A DNA stretch of 64,000 nt from Actinomycetes bacterium (GTDB lineage: Bacteria > Actinomycetota > Acidimicrobiia > Acidimicrobiales > Ilumatobacteraceae), in contig JAKOUY010000006.1 in NCBI GenBank assembly GCA_029782355.1, forward strand, positions 18,998-82,997, given 5' to 3'. This document shows, one piece after another, positions 48,391 through 54,678 of the stretch (position 1 is its first letter; every line of letters starts with the position of its first letter). Below the pieces are notes generated by a model, which did no database searches, was not told the origin of the DNA, and was given only the letters and a program-made list of their open reading frames with translations. A program made the position numbers and the translations under genes.

Positions 48391-49364
48391 CGGGTCCACC
48401 GGTACACGCGCGGGGCCACCACCAGGTCCTTGTCGGCCGGGCCCTTCACGAACGGGGCGATCCAGATGGCCCGGTGACGGCCGAGGCTCGCGTACCACTG
48501 GTTGCGCCAGTGGCCGCCGACGATCCACCGCCGCGACCACCTGACGCCCTCGCCCTCGCCGTCCACCGGCGGCTGCTTGTCCCGGTACTGGCGGAGCGTC
48601 ACCACCTGCACGAACTCGGGAGCGGCGAGCGTCGTGCGCGCGAGGCGGCGCGCCGTCGCCCGGTCCGGCCGAGCCTCGGTCGTGTGCGCGATCCGCTGGC
48701 CCATCATCCGCCAGAAGGTCAGGTGCCACCGCCAGGACTCGACCGCTTGCGCCTCCACCTGCTCGGGCGGGAGCAACGGCGGGCCCTCGCCCTGCTCGCG
48801 CTCTTGGAGCGGGATCGTGGCAGGGTCCGTGTCGAACGGCATGACCCCGGCGTGCATGAGTTGGAACCGGCCGAGCGCGCGGCGCGACGTGCCGAGGTCG
48901 GCGTTGATGTCATCCTCGGGCTCCTCGGCATCGGTCCACAACGCGTACAGGACCCCGGAGCCGTAGCCGTCCGACGCGACTGCCCACCATGACACCGCCC
49001 GGAACGAGATGCGGCGGCCGCGCACGTCGCGGCGGATCACCGACCGTTCGAGCACGGCGAACCCCGCAGGGCTCGGGAGGTCCTCCACGTGCAGGACCTC
49101 GCCCGGCATCGAGGGAGCGGCGGCGTCCACCACGTCCAGCATGTCGGCCGATACCCAATACGGGTCCGCGGTCGCGAGCCCTTCGGCGAGGAAGTCGGCG
49201 AGGCTCCACACGCGCCCGCCCGGCCTGGTCTCCCGGATGCCGACCTTGAGCACGTCGTGGTCGAAGTACTCCGCGTAGCGCCGCACCGGGTGGCCCGGCC
49301 GCGCGTGCGCCTCGGCGAGCACGGCCTGGACCTCCAGCGCCTCAACCCACGGGCCGCGGGTCAC
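48387..49364 (-). CDS. Conserved actinobacterial-style hypothetical protein
   Basis: 325 residues. The end RWIVGGHWRNQWYASLGRHRAIWIAPFVKGPADKDLVVAPRVYRWTR is a pattern I recall in several actinobacterial mobile-element proteins of unknown function. The first 150 residues are alpha/beta (LYALWTDAEEPEDDI). No catalytic motif is evident. In the P6 operon. Confidence 0.76.
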   Translation of the reverse strand: MTRGPWVEALEVQAVLAEAHARPGHPVRRYAEYFDHDVLKVGIRETRPGGRVWSLADFLAEGLATADPYWVSADMLDVVDAAAPSMPGEVLHVEDLPSPAGFAVLERSVIRRDVRGRRISFRAVSWWAVASDGYGSGVLYALWTDAEEPEDDINADLGTSRRALGRFQLMHAGVMPFDTDPATIPLQEREQGEGPPLLPPEQVEAQAVESWRWHLTFWRMMGQRIAHTTEARPDRATARRLARTTLAAPEFVQVVTLRQYRDKQPPVDGEGEGVRWSRRWIVGGHWRNQWYASLGRHRAIWIAPFVKGPADKDLVVAPRVYRWTR

Positions 49365-49615
49365 GACGCCACCGCCTCACGCTCGGCGACGAACGCCAGC
49401 GCGTCATCGAGGACGTTCCCGAGGTCGGTCCGGTTCTGCGCGGTGCGCCACCGCGGCGCGCGCTCGGGCTCGCCGAGCATCGTGACCCCGAGGGCGTTCG
49501 GGATCGCGTCCACGTGGTCGGCGCACACTCGGGAGAACCCGCCGGAGGTCCGCACGATCGCGACCACGCGGTCCTCGTGGCACACGCGGCACCGGTCGGG
49601 CTTGCGGGCGCTCAT
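49361..49615 (-). CDS. Small protein with CxxC and His
   Basis: 84 residues. CRVCHEDRVVAIVRTSGGFSRVCADHVDAIPNAL is a small zinc-binding motif (C..C..C..H). ATG 49615 overlaps the 75-residue gene stop. Confidence 0.72.
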   Translation of the reverse strand: MSARKPDRCRVCHEDRVVAIVRTSGGFSRVCADHVDAIPNALGVTMLGEPERAPRWRTAQNRTDLGNVLDDALAFVAEREAVAS

Positions 49616-49839
49616 GCCTTCACCGCCAGCGTGTCGGCGTACGCCTGCCGGAACTGGTGGCCGTCGTGCACGCTCACCGTGTACGCCTCGCCGTCGCGGT
49701 AGTCCACGCCGTGCAGCGTGCCGGTGATCCGCTGGCCGTTCAGCAGCCGGACGGTAACCGGGGTGCCCTGCGTGATCGTGCGCCCGAGGACGTCGAACAC
49801 GTCGGGGGTCTTGGTCGTGGTGGTGGTGGATCGCGTCAT
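49612..49839 (-). CDS. Small beta-rich protein
   Basis: 75 residues. Thr-rich start (TRSTTTTTKTPD), then ITQGTPVTVRLLNGQRITGTLHGVDYRDGEAYTVSVHDGH, which resembles a small Sm/KOW-like barrel. ATG 49839. Confidence 0.72.
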   Translation of the reverse strand: MTRSTTTTTKTPDVFDVLGRTITQGTPVTVRLLNGQRITGTLHGVDYRDGEAYTVSVHDGHQFRQAYADTLAVKA

Positions 49840-49849
49840 CGTGGCCTCC

Positions 49850-50137
49850 TCAGATACCGACGCTCATGCGGTCACTGACCATCTCCAGGTTCGCCCCGAC
49901 GAGCCGGGACGCGAACCCGGGAGCCGTCGCCCGGAACGTGCCGGTCCGCCACAGCGTGCGGGGGTCACCCTTGCCGACGTACGGGCGGCTGGTGAACGTC
50001 CACTCGATGACGAGCCCGACGGCGACGGCCTCGGGGTTGGCCTTGCGGAAGGAGCGCTCCGCACGGCGGCGGAACTGCTCGGCGGTCCGGGTCTTGGTCC
50101 GGGCCTCGGGCTTGCGGGTGGTGGGGGTGGTGGGCAT
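49850..50137 (-). CDS. Small basic protein, first of P6 operon
   Basis: 95 residues. Starts MPTTPTTRKPEARTKTRTAEQF, then RRRAERSFRKANPEAVAVGLVIEWTFTSRPYVG. ATG 50137 has AAGGAGG 5 bp upstream, so this start is firm. Function unknown. Confidence 0.78.
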   Translation of the reverse strand: MPTTPTTRKPEARTKTRTAEQFRRRAERSFRKANPEAVAVGLVIEWTFTSRPYVGKGDPRTLWRTGTFRATAPGFASRLVGANLEMVSDRMSVGI

Positions 50138-50162
50138 GTCGGCCTCCTTGGGCGCTCCGTGC

Positions 50163-50201
50163 TGGACATGTTCAGTATACACGTTCCGTGGGACAATGGA
50201 A
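50163..50201 (-). promoter_or_regulatory. Promoter P6 with palindromic operator
   Basis: Minus strand: -35 TTCCAT (50196-50201, weak), 16-bp spacer, -10 TATACT (50174-50179), operator TGGACATGTTCA (50163-50174), leader CAGCACGGAGCG. Drives the operon down to about 47.8 kb. Confidence 0.8.
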
Positions 50202-50237
50202 CCCCCCTCTTTCGGCGAGCCTCGGAAGAGGGGGGTT
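50200..50237. repeat. 12-bp inverted repeat between P6 and P7
   Basis: AACCCCCCTCTT at 50200-50211 is exactly complementary to AAGAGGGGGGTT at 50226-50237 with a 14-base loop. Its edges touch the -35 boxes of both promoters. It could be a bidirectional terminator that insulates the pair, or a protein-binding dyad. Confidence 0.75.
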
Positions 50238-50275
50238 GTGTCTGTCCCACGGATGATGTACGATGGACATGTCCA
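50236..50275 (+). promoter_or_regulatory. Promoter P7 with palindromic operator
   Basis: Plus strand: -35 TTGTGT (50236-50241), 17-bp spacer, -10 TACGAT (50259-50264), operator TGGACATGTCCA (50264-50275), leader CAGCACGGAGCGAG, AAGGAG, ATG 50301. Drives the plus operon 50301-51995. Confidence 0.83.
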
Positions 50276-50300
50276 GCACGGAGCGAGCAAGGAGCCCGAC

Positions 50301-50516
50301 ATGAACCGACCCGACCCGATCACCTGCCCCGAGTGCGGGGCGGCGTACCTGCCGAACCCCGACGGCTGCACCCGCTGCGCGGTGGCCGCCGACTCGGCCG
50401 CCGAGCACGACCGCCGGATGACGGCGTGGCGCGAGCGGTGGGCCGACCACCAGCCGATCACCGTTGCCGAGGCGTTCGCCGCGATCGGCCTCGACACTCC
50501 CGGGGGTGCGCGATGA
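50301..50516 (+). CDS. Small zinc-ribbon protein, first of P7 operon
   Basis: 71 residues. CPECGAAYLPNPDGCTRC is a rubredoxin-like zinc ribbon, then RRMTAWRERWADHQPITVAEAFAAIG. ATG 50301 has AAGGAG upstream. Coupled by ATGA to the next gene. Confidence 0.78.
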   Translation: MNRPDPITCPECGAAYLPNPDGCTRCAVAADSAAEHDRRMTAWRERWADHQPITVAEAFAAIGLDTPGGAR

Positions 50517-50683
50517 CCGTCACGCTGCACGGCCGCACGAACCCGCTCAACGGCCAGCGGTTCTGGACGCTGCGCCGCGTCGCCGACGGCCGCACCGAGG
50601 CCAGCGGCTTCACCACCACCGACGAGGCCCGCGAGTACGCCGAGGCGTTCGGCCTCACGATCACCGAGGAGCGCGCACGATGA
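50513..50683 (+). CDS. Small protein
   Basis: 56 residues: TLHGRTNPLNGQRFWTLRRVADGRTEASGFTTTDEAREYAEAFGLTI, an alpha/beta microdomain. ATG coupled to both neighbours. Function unknown. Confidence 0.7.
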   Translation: MTVTLHGRTNPLNGQRFWTLRRVADGRTEASGFTTTDEAREYAEAFGLTITEERAR

Positions 50684-50931
50684 CCACGAACACGATCGAG
50701 CACGACGACCCGACCGCGGGCGTCGGCCTTCCCCGCAAGTACCACGGCTTCTGGATCTGGCCGATCGACGGGTACTACGACGTGCACTACGACGAGGACG
50801 GCCGGTGCGGCGACGACGTGGCCGCCGAGATGTTCCACACGCGCGACGACGCGAAAGCGTGGATCGACGCGGAGCGGTACGACGCCGCGATCCTCGCGGC
50901 GGTCGACCGGGCCCTGGCGGGTGACCGATGA
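50680..50931 (+). CDS. Small aromatic protein
   Basis: 83 residues. LPRKYHGFWIWPIDGYYDVHYDEDGRCGDDVAAEMFHTRDDAKAWIDAERYDAAI. Beta-rich with acidic residues; 'DAKAWIDAE' resembles short alpha/beta modules in phage operons. Not assigned. Confidence 0.72.
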   Translation: MTTNTIEHDDPTAGVGLPRKYHGFWIWPIDGYYDVHYDEDGRCGDDVAAEMFHTRDDAKAWIDAERYDAAILAAVDRALAGDR

Positions 50932-51572
50932 GCGCCAAGCGCGCGACCGGCCGCCGCTGGGTCTGCCCGACGTGCGGCGACGGGTGCCTCGCTCCCGAGC
51001 GTCCCCGACGCGACGACGTGCGCCGGTACTGCCTGCTGTGCTCGGCGAAGACCGGCCGCCTAGTCGAGCGGACCTGCCCGGCGCTCGATCGTGAGCGCGC
51101 CGAGAAGGCCGAGCGCGCGACGGCCAAGCGGTCCGCCGACCGCGCCAAGGCTCGCGCCGACCGCCTCGCCCGACGCAGCCACAACGGCGTCGACCTCGAT
51201 GCGGAGGCCAAGCGGATCTGGAACACGGCCGCGCTCCGGGAGCACCACCGCGGAGCGAAGGTCCCCACGATCGACATCCGCCGCCGCCGGTCGGCGCACG
51301 TGTCGGGGGTGGCGTGGCCGTCCCGAGTCGCGATCACGCTGGGCCCCGTGCACACGGCCGAGGCCCTGATGCTCCTGGCCCACGAACTCGCCCACTCCGC
51401 GGTCGAGCGGTCCGGCCGTCACGGCCACGACGCCACCTGGGCCAGCGCGTACGCCCACGCCGCACGCGAGCGGTGGGGCGCGGAGCACTTCACCGGCATC
51501 CGCCCCCACTCCGGGTACGCCGTGGACGGCTACGTCGAGGCCGGGATCGCCCGAGCCCTCGGGGCCGGGTGA
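50928..51572 (+). CDS. SprT-like zinc metallopeptidase
   Basis: 214 residues. A CPTCGDGC / CLLC zinc ribbon (13-38), a Lys/Ala/Arg helical linker, then TAEALMLLAHELAHSAVERSGRHGHDATWA with HELAH at 152-156 and a further His at 167. The zinc ribbon plus HExxH and the order fit SprT-like proteases, which act on proteins bound to DNA. ATG coupled upstream. Confidence 0.82.
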   Translation: MSAKRATGRRWVCPTCGDGCLAPERPRRDDVRRYCLLCSAKTGRLVERTCPALDRERAEKAERATAKRSADRAKARADRLARRSHNGVDLDAEAKRIWNTAALREHHRGAKVPTIDIRRRRSAHVSGVAWPSRVAITLGPVHTAEALMLLAHELAHSAVERSGRHGHDATWASAYAHAARERWGAEHFTGIRPHSGYAVDGYVEAGIARALGAG

Positions 51573-51620
51573 CGGGTATGCCCGGTGTTTCCACGGCGGA
51601 GCCGGGGGTAGCCTGGGTGC

Positions 51621-51995
51621 ATGGCCGCCACCCTGGCCGCGTGCACCCTGGCCTACGGGCCGAACACGGAGGACCGCTGCCAGTGGTGCGGCGGCGACTC
51701 CCCCCGCGGCGAGTGGTGCTCCCCCGGCTGCGAGGCGGCGTTCGCCGAGGCCCACGTGTGGACCCGAGCCCGAGCCGCCGCGCTCCGCCGTGCCGCCCAC
51801 CGGTGCCGGTGGTGCCACCGCCGACGCGGCGTCGAGGTCCACCACGACCCGCCCGTCGGGGCCGACGGCTACGGGACCGGGTGCCAGCACCACCCCGAGC
51901 ACCTGGTCGTCCTCTGCCCCGAGCACCACCGGGACGCCCACGCCAACCTGCGGGCCAAGCCCGGCAAGCAGTTGGCGCTCTTCCGGGCCGCCTGA
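51621..51995 (+). CDS. HNH endonuclease-like protein
   Basis: 124 residues. CQWCGGDSPRGEWCSPGC is one zinc knuckle, then CRWCHRRRGVEVHHDPPVG-CQHHPEHLVVLCPEHHRDAH forms the HNH metal site with C..C..HH..N-type replaced by H..H..C..H. It ends shortly before the tRNA-like element. ATG 51621. Confidence 0.82.
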   Translation: MAATLAACTLAYGPNTEDRCQWCGGDSPRGEWCSPGCEAAFAEAHVWTRARAAALRRAAHRCRWCHRRRGVEVHHDPPVGADGYGTGCQHHPEHLVVLCPEHHRDAHANLRAKPGKQLALFRAA

Positions 51996-52054
51996 CCGCC
52001 GAGCCCCGGCGTTAGTGTCTCACCCCCATGCGATAGTGAAGGAGTGAGCAGCAC

Positions 52055-52122
52055 GGGCCGGGTCATGGTGACAGGTGGGAACCTGGAATCCTGCCAGGCG
52101 GGTTCGATTCCCGTCCGGTCCA
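52055..52122 (+). ncRNA. tRNA-like 3' end (degenerate tRNA or att-like site)
   Basis: GGGCCGG (52055-52061) pairs with CCGGTCC (52115-52121) in an acceptor-like stem with one G-U, and GCGGG-TTCGATT-CCCGT is a canonical T-arm. Between them CCTGG-AATCCTG-CCAGG would give an anticodon-like stem with UCC at 34-36, but there is no normal D-arm, no U33 and no variable loop, and the total is only 68 bases. So it is not a normal tRNA. It may be a relic or an integration core that mimics a host tRNA 3' end. Confidence 0.4.
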
Positions 52123-52184
52123 CCGCAGCGGAGAGGCCCCCGGCACCGAGCCGGGGGCCTCTCGCGTGACTGGCGGGAACCTGG
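52068..52184 (+). repeat. 19-bp direct repeats around the tRNA-like element
   Basis: GTGACAGGTGGGAACCTGG at 52068-52086 recurs as GTGACTGGCGGGAACCTGG at 52166-52184 (17 of 19 equal). TCCACCG also follows both. The T-arm and terminator lie between the copies. A site-specific recombination or insertion scar is a possible source. Confidence 0.5.
52131..52163 (+). terminator. Strong hairpin terminator
   Basis: GAGAGGCCCCCGGC pairs perfectly with GCCGGGGGCCTCTC over 14 bp with an ACCGA loop. It follows the tRNA-like element and precedes the ParB-methyltransferase gene on the plus strand. Confidence 0.8.
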
Positions 52185-52224
52185 TGCGCTCCACCGTAGC
52201 CGCCCGGGCGTAGCCTTCCCGACC

Positions 52225-53478
52225 ATGACCGACGCATCCACGCCTGCCCCCGAGGTCGCCGCCGTACCGCCCGACCTCCTCGCCCGCGAGATCGTGCTCG
52301 TCCCCGTGGACGCGATCACGCCCCACCCCGAGAACACGAACGAGAACGACCCCGACGCCATCGGCGAGTCGGTGGACGAGGTGGGCTTCTACTCGGTCGT
52401 GTTCGTCCAGCGATCCACCGGCCGCATCCTCGCCGGTGAGGGCCGCTGGAAGACCCTGGTCGCCCGGGGCGCGCCCGAGGTCCCGGTCGTGTACCTGGAC
52501 GTGGACGACGCCACCGCCCTCCGCATCCTCGTCGGCGACAACGAGATCCCGCGCGAGCACTCACGGCCCAAGGAGGCCGCGCTCGCCCGAGCCCTCCAGG
52601 TCCTCCGCACCACTCCGCAGGGGCTGCGTGGCACGGGCTACGACGACGCCAAGATGCGCGGGCTGCTCCGCACCGTGCACCGCGCCAGCGGCGGCGGCGC
52701 GCAAGCCGCGGACGCCGTGCCCACGACGCCCGACGAACCGCGCGCCAAGCGCGGCGACGTGTGGGAGTGCGGACCGCACCGCGTGATCTGCGGCGACGCG
52801 TTCTCCGACGACGACGTGGCCGCCGTGCTCGCCGGGCTCACTCCGGCGATGGTCCTCACCGACCCGCCCTACGCCGTGTACGGCTCGGCCACCGGCATCG
52901 CGAGCGACATCGCCGACGACAAGATGATCCGCCCCTTCTTCGCCGCGCTCGGGCGGCGGATCATGGAAACGCTTCCCGAGTTCGGCCACGCGTACATCCA
53001 CTGCGACTGGCGCTCCTACGCGACGCTGTGGGACGGGTTCCGAGCCGCCGGGCTCACCCCGAAGAATTGCCTGGTGTGGGACAAGGGCGGCGCGGGCCTC
53101 GGCGCGAACTACGCCAACACCCACGAGTTCGTCGCGTTCTGGTCGCGGCTCCCGCCGGAGAAGGCCATGACCGCGAGCCGCAAGCGCGGCCAGCGGACGG
53201 TGGCGGCGAGCAACATCCTGCGCTTCCAGCGGCCGACCGGCGACGAACGCCAGCACAACGCGGCGAAGCCCGTCGCCATGCTCGCCGAGTTGATCGGGAA
53301 CTCCTCCGACCCCGGCGACGTGGTGGTGGACTTCTTCGGCGGCTCGGGGAGCACGCTCATCGCCGCCGAGCAGACCGGACGGATCGCCGCCCTGGTCGAG
53401 ATGGAGCCGTCCTGGGTGGACGTGATCGTGGCCCGGTGGGAAGCAGCGACCGGGAGGACCGCGACCCTCCGCGGGTGA
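52225..53478 (+). CDS. ParB-like domain fused to DNA methyltransferase
   Basis: 417 residues. ParB-like N-terminus: VPVDAITPHPENTNENDPDAIGESV and GRILAGEGRWKTLVARG (about 26-83), as in ParB/Srx/sulfiredoxin-like nuclease folds. Methyltransferase part: RGDVWECGPHRVICGDAF, LTDPPYAVYG (211-220), NAAKPVAMLAELIGNSSDPGDVVVDFFGGSGST near the end. DPPY suggests adenine N6. Such fusions are common in phages. Preceded by a terminator, so it may have its own promoter not recognised here. Confidence 0.9.
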   Translation: MTDASTPAPEVAAVPPDLLAREIVLVPVDAITPHPENTNENDPDAIGESVDEVGFYSVVFVQRSTGRILAGEGRWKTLVARGAPEVPVVYLDVDDATALRILVGDNEIPREHSRPKEAALARALQVLRTTPQGLRGTGYDDAKMRGLLRTVHRASGGGAQAADAVPTTPDEPRAKRGDVWECGPHRVICGDAFSDDDVAAVLAGLTPAMVLTDPPYAVYGSATGIASDIADDKMIRPFFAALGRRIMETLPEFGHAYIHCDWRSYATLWDGFRAAGLTPKNCLVWDKGGAGLGANYANTHEFVAFWSRLPPEKAMTASRKRGQRTVAASNILRFQRPTGDERQHNAAKPVAMLAELIGNSSDPGDVVVDFFGGSGSTLIAAEQTGRIAALVEMEPSWVDVIVARWEAATGRTATLRG

Positions 53479-53520
53479 ACATGTCCGGTCTGCTGGTGAA
53501 CGTGTCCAGTATGCGGTAGG
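53477..53520 (+). promoter_or_regulatory. Two operator-like repeats before the XRE operon
   Basis: GAACATGTCC (53477-53486) and GAACGTGTCC (53498-53507) match one half of the P-type operator and lie 21 bp apart, two helical turns. A weak -10 TAGGCT follows. The layout suits binding of two dimers on one face of the DNA and autoregulation; this is inference from spacing. Confidence 0.6.
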
Positions 53521-53595
53521 CTCGGGGGGAACGGGAGCCCGTCCATCCACCCGGCGTCGCCGGGACCGGGCCCCCGAGGAACGGAACGCTGCCTC

Positions 53596-53841
53596 ATGGC
53601 CGACCCCTCCGGCGCATCGAGCGCCACCCCCACCCCCGCCGCCGCGCCGCCCGCCCTCGCGATCCGGCCCGACGGCGTGATCGTCCACGACGGCCTCGCC
53701 GTCGGCCAGGTGGCCGACGGGACCCTGGTCCTCAACCTCGGGTGGTGCCGCCTCGCGGGCCTGTCCGTGCAGGTCCAGGGCGACCCGGCGGTCGACCGCC
53801 AGCGGTCGGGCCTGGTCCTCGACCGGCCGGTGCTCCGATGA
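53596..53841 (+). CDS. Small protein upstream of XRE regulator
   Basis: 81 residues. Ala/Pro-rich start, then IRPDGVIVHDGLAVGQVADGTLVLNLGWCRLAGLSVQVQ, a beta-rich domain. ATGA overlap with the XRE gene links the two in translation. Possibly a partner of the regulator. Confidence 0.72.
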   Translation: MADPSGASSATPTPAAAPPALAIRPDGVIVHDGLAVGQVADGTLVLNLGWCRLAGLSVQVQGDPAVDRQRSGLVLDRPVLR

Positions 53842-54080
53842 GCCGGAGCGTGCGGCCGCCCGGGCCGCGAGCCCTGAAGATCGGCGAGAACGCCCGAGCG
53901 ATCCGCGAGAAGAAGCGGCTCACCCGGCGGGACCTCGCCGAGCGGATGGGGTGCACCGAGTCGGTGGTCGCCAACCTCGAACTCGGCCGCTCGGTGATGA
54001 CCGCCGAGCAGTTGCTGGATCTGTCGGAGGGCCTGGGGTGCCGCCTCTGGCTGCTGCTCCGGGACCTCCCCGAGCGGTAG
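53838..54080 (+). CDS. XRE-family repressor candidate
   Basis: 80 residues. GENARAIREKKRLTRRDLAERMGCTESVVANLELGRSVMTAEQLLDLSEGLGC is a full XRE/Cro-CI helix-turn-helix with the expected five helices; no effector or protease domain. It is the only XRE-type protein in the window, and its operon starts at operator-like repeats, so it is the best candidate for the protein that binds TGGACATGTCCA. That link is not proven. ATG 53838. Confidence 0.82.
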   Translation: MSRSVRPPGPRALKIGENARAIREKKRLTRRDLAERMGCTESVVANLELGRSVMTAEQLLDLSEGLGCRLWLLLRDLPER

Positions 54081-54085
54081 GCCGG

Positions 54086-54102
54086 GTCTCCGCCGCGGAG
54101 AC
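54086..54102. repeat. Third copy, GTCTCCG-CCG-CGGAGAC
   Basis: Intergenic version of the palindrome with one additional base in the centre; 7-bp stem and 3-base loop. It lies 6 bp after the stop of the XRE gene. Confidence 0.45.
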
Positions 54103-54147
54103 TCGGCGGTTCCCCCACCACCCCGCCTGACCGGCTACCGTCGCGAG

Positions 54148-54178
54148 CGCCGCCCGCACCCTAGAGGTACGGGCGGCG
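54148..54178 (+). terminator. Hairpin terminator after the XRE gene
   Basis: CGCCGCCCG pairs with CGGGCGGCG across a 13-base loop (9 bp). It ends the regulator operon on the plus strand; GTTGTT follows. Confidence 0.65.
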
Positions 54179-54288
54179 TCGCGTTGTTCGACGTGATCGC
54201 GAGGACCGCGCCGGGCTGGCACTCGGGAGCGTACCCCGCGAGAAGCGCCGAGCACGTGGCGACATAGCCGCCGACCTCGGAGGACCCC

Positions 54289-54678
54289 TTGCGCCGACGA
54301 CGCTACGCGCTCGCCGCTCCCGCCCTCGTCGTGCTCGCCCTCACGCTCACCGCGTGCGGGCTACGACCCGGACCCGCACCACCCGACCTGCACGGCCACC
54401 CGTTCCTCGTGTGCACCCGCTCGATCGAGTCGGACCGCTCCGACGCGAACGGCAACGGCCTCCACGACGCGGGCTACGGGGCGATCAGCCCCGGCGGCAC
54501 CTACCGCGGCGCGTACCAATTCGTGCAGTCCACGTGGGACCGCACCGCCGAGCACGCGGGCTGGACCGACCTCATCGGCCAGGACCCCGCCGCGCAATCG
54601 GTGGACGACCAAGACCAGATGGCCTGGCACCTGTACGAGTGGCAGGGCTCGGGGCCGTGGGGAGGCCGCTGTGGGTAG
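54289..54678 (+). CDS. Lipoprotein with Rpf-like transglycosylase domain
   Basis: 129 residues from a TTG start (GGAGGAC upstream). Lipobox LTAC with Cys23 after a hydrophobic signal, then SIESDRSDANGNG with the likely catalytic Glu47, SPGGTYRGAYQFVQSTWDRTAEHAG and a C-terminal Trp/Gly/Cys end, the resuscitation-promoting-factor fold. It should cut peptidoglycan from a membrane anchor on the outside, or be used at DNA entry. Overlaps the next gene by 8 bp. Confidence 0.83.
   Translation: MRRRRYALAAPALVVLALTLTACGLRPGPAPPDLHGHPFLVCTRSIESDRSDANGNGLHDAGYGAISPGGTYRGAYQFVQSTWDRTAEHAGWTDLIGQDPAAQSVDDQDQMAWHLYEWQGSGPWGGRCG

Larger units (their letters stand above)
54081..54288 (+). other. Intergenic region before the lysis genes
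   Basis: About 208 bp with no gene. It holds the palindrome GTCTCCG-CCG-CGGAGAC (54086-54102) and the hairpin terminator at 54148-54178. No P-type promoter is present, so the following lysis genes may use a late promoter that cannot be read by eye. Confidence 0.6.

Noticed and set aside
666..50275. TGGACATGTCCA as a LexA/SOS box
   Set aside because: The actinobacterial LexA box needs GAAC-N4-GTTC; here the halves are GGACA/TGTCC without the four-base gap.
52055..52122. A functional tRNA-Gly(UCC)
   Set aside because: D-arm and variable loop are missing, position 33 is not U and the length is only 68 bases.
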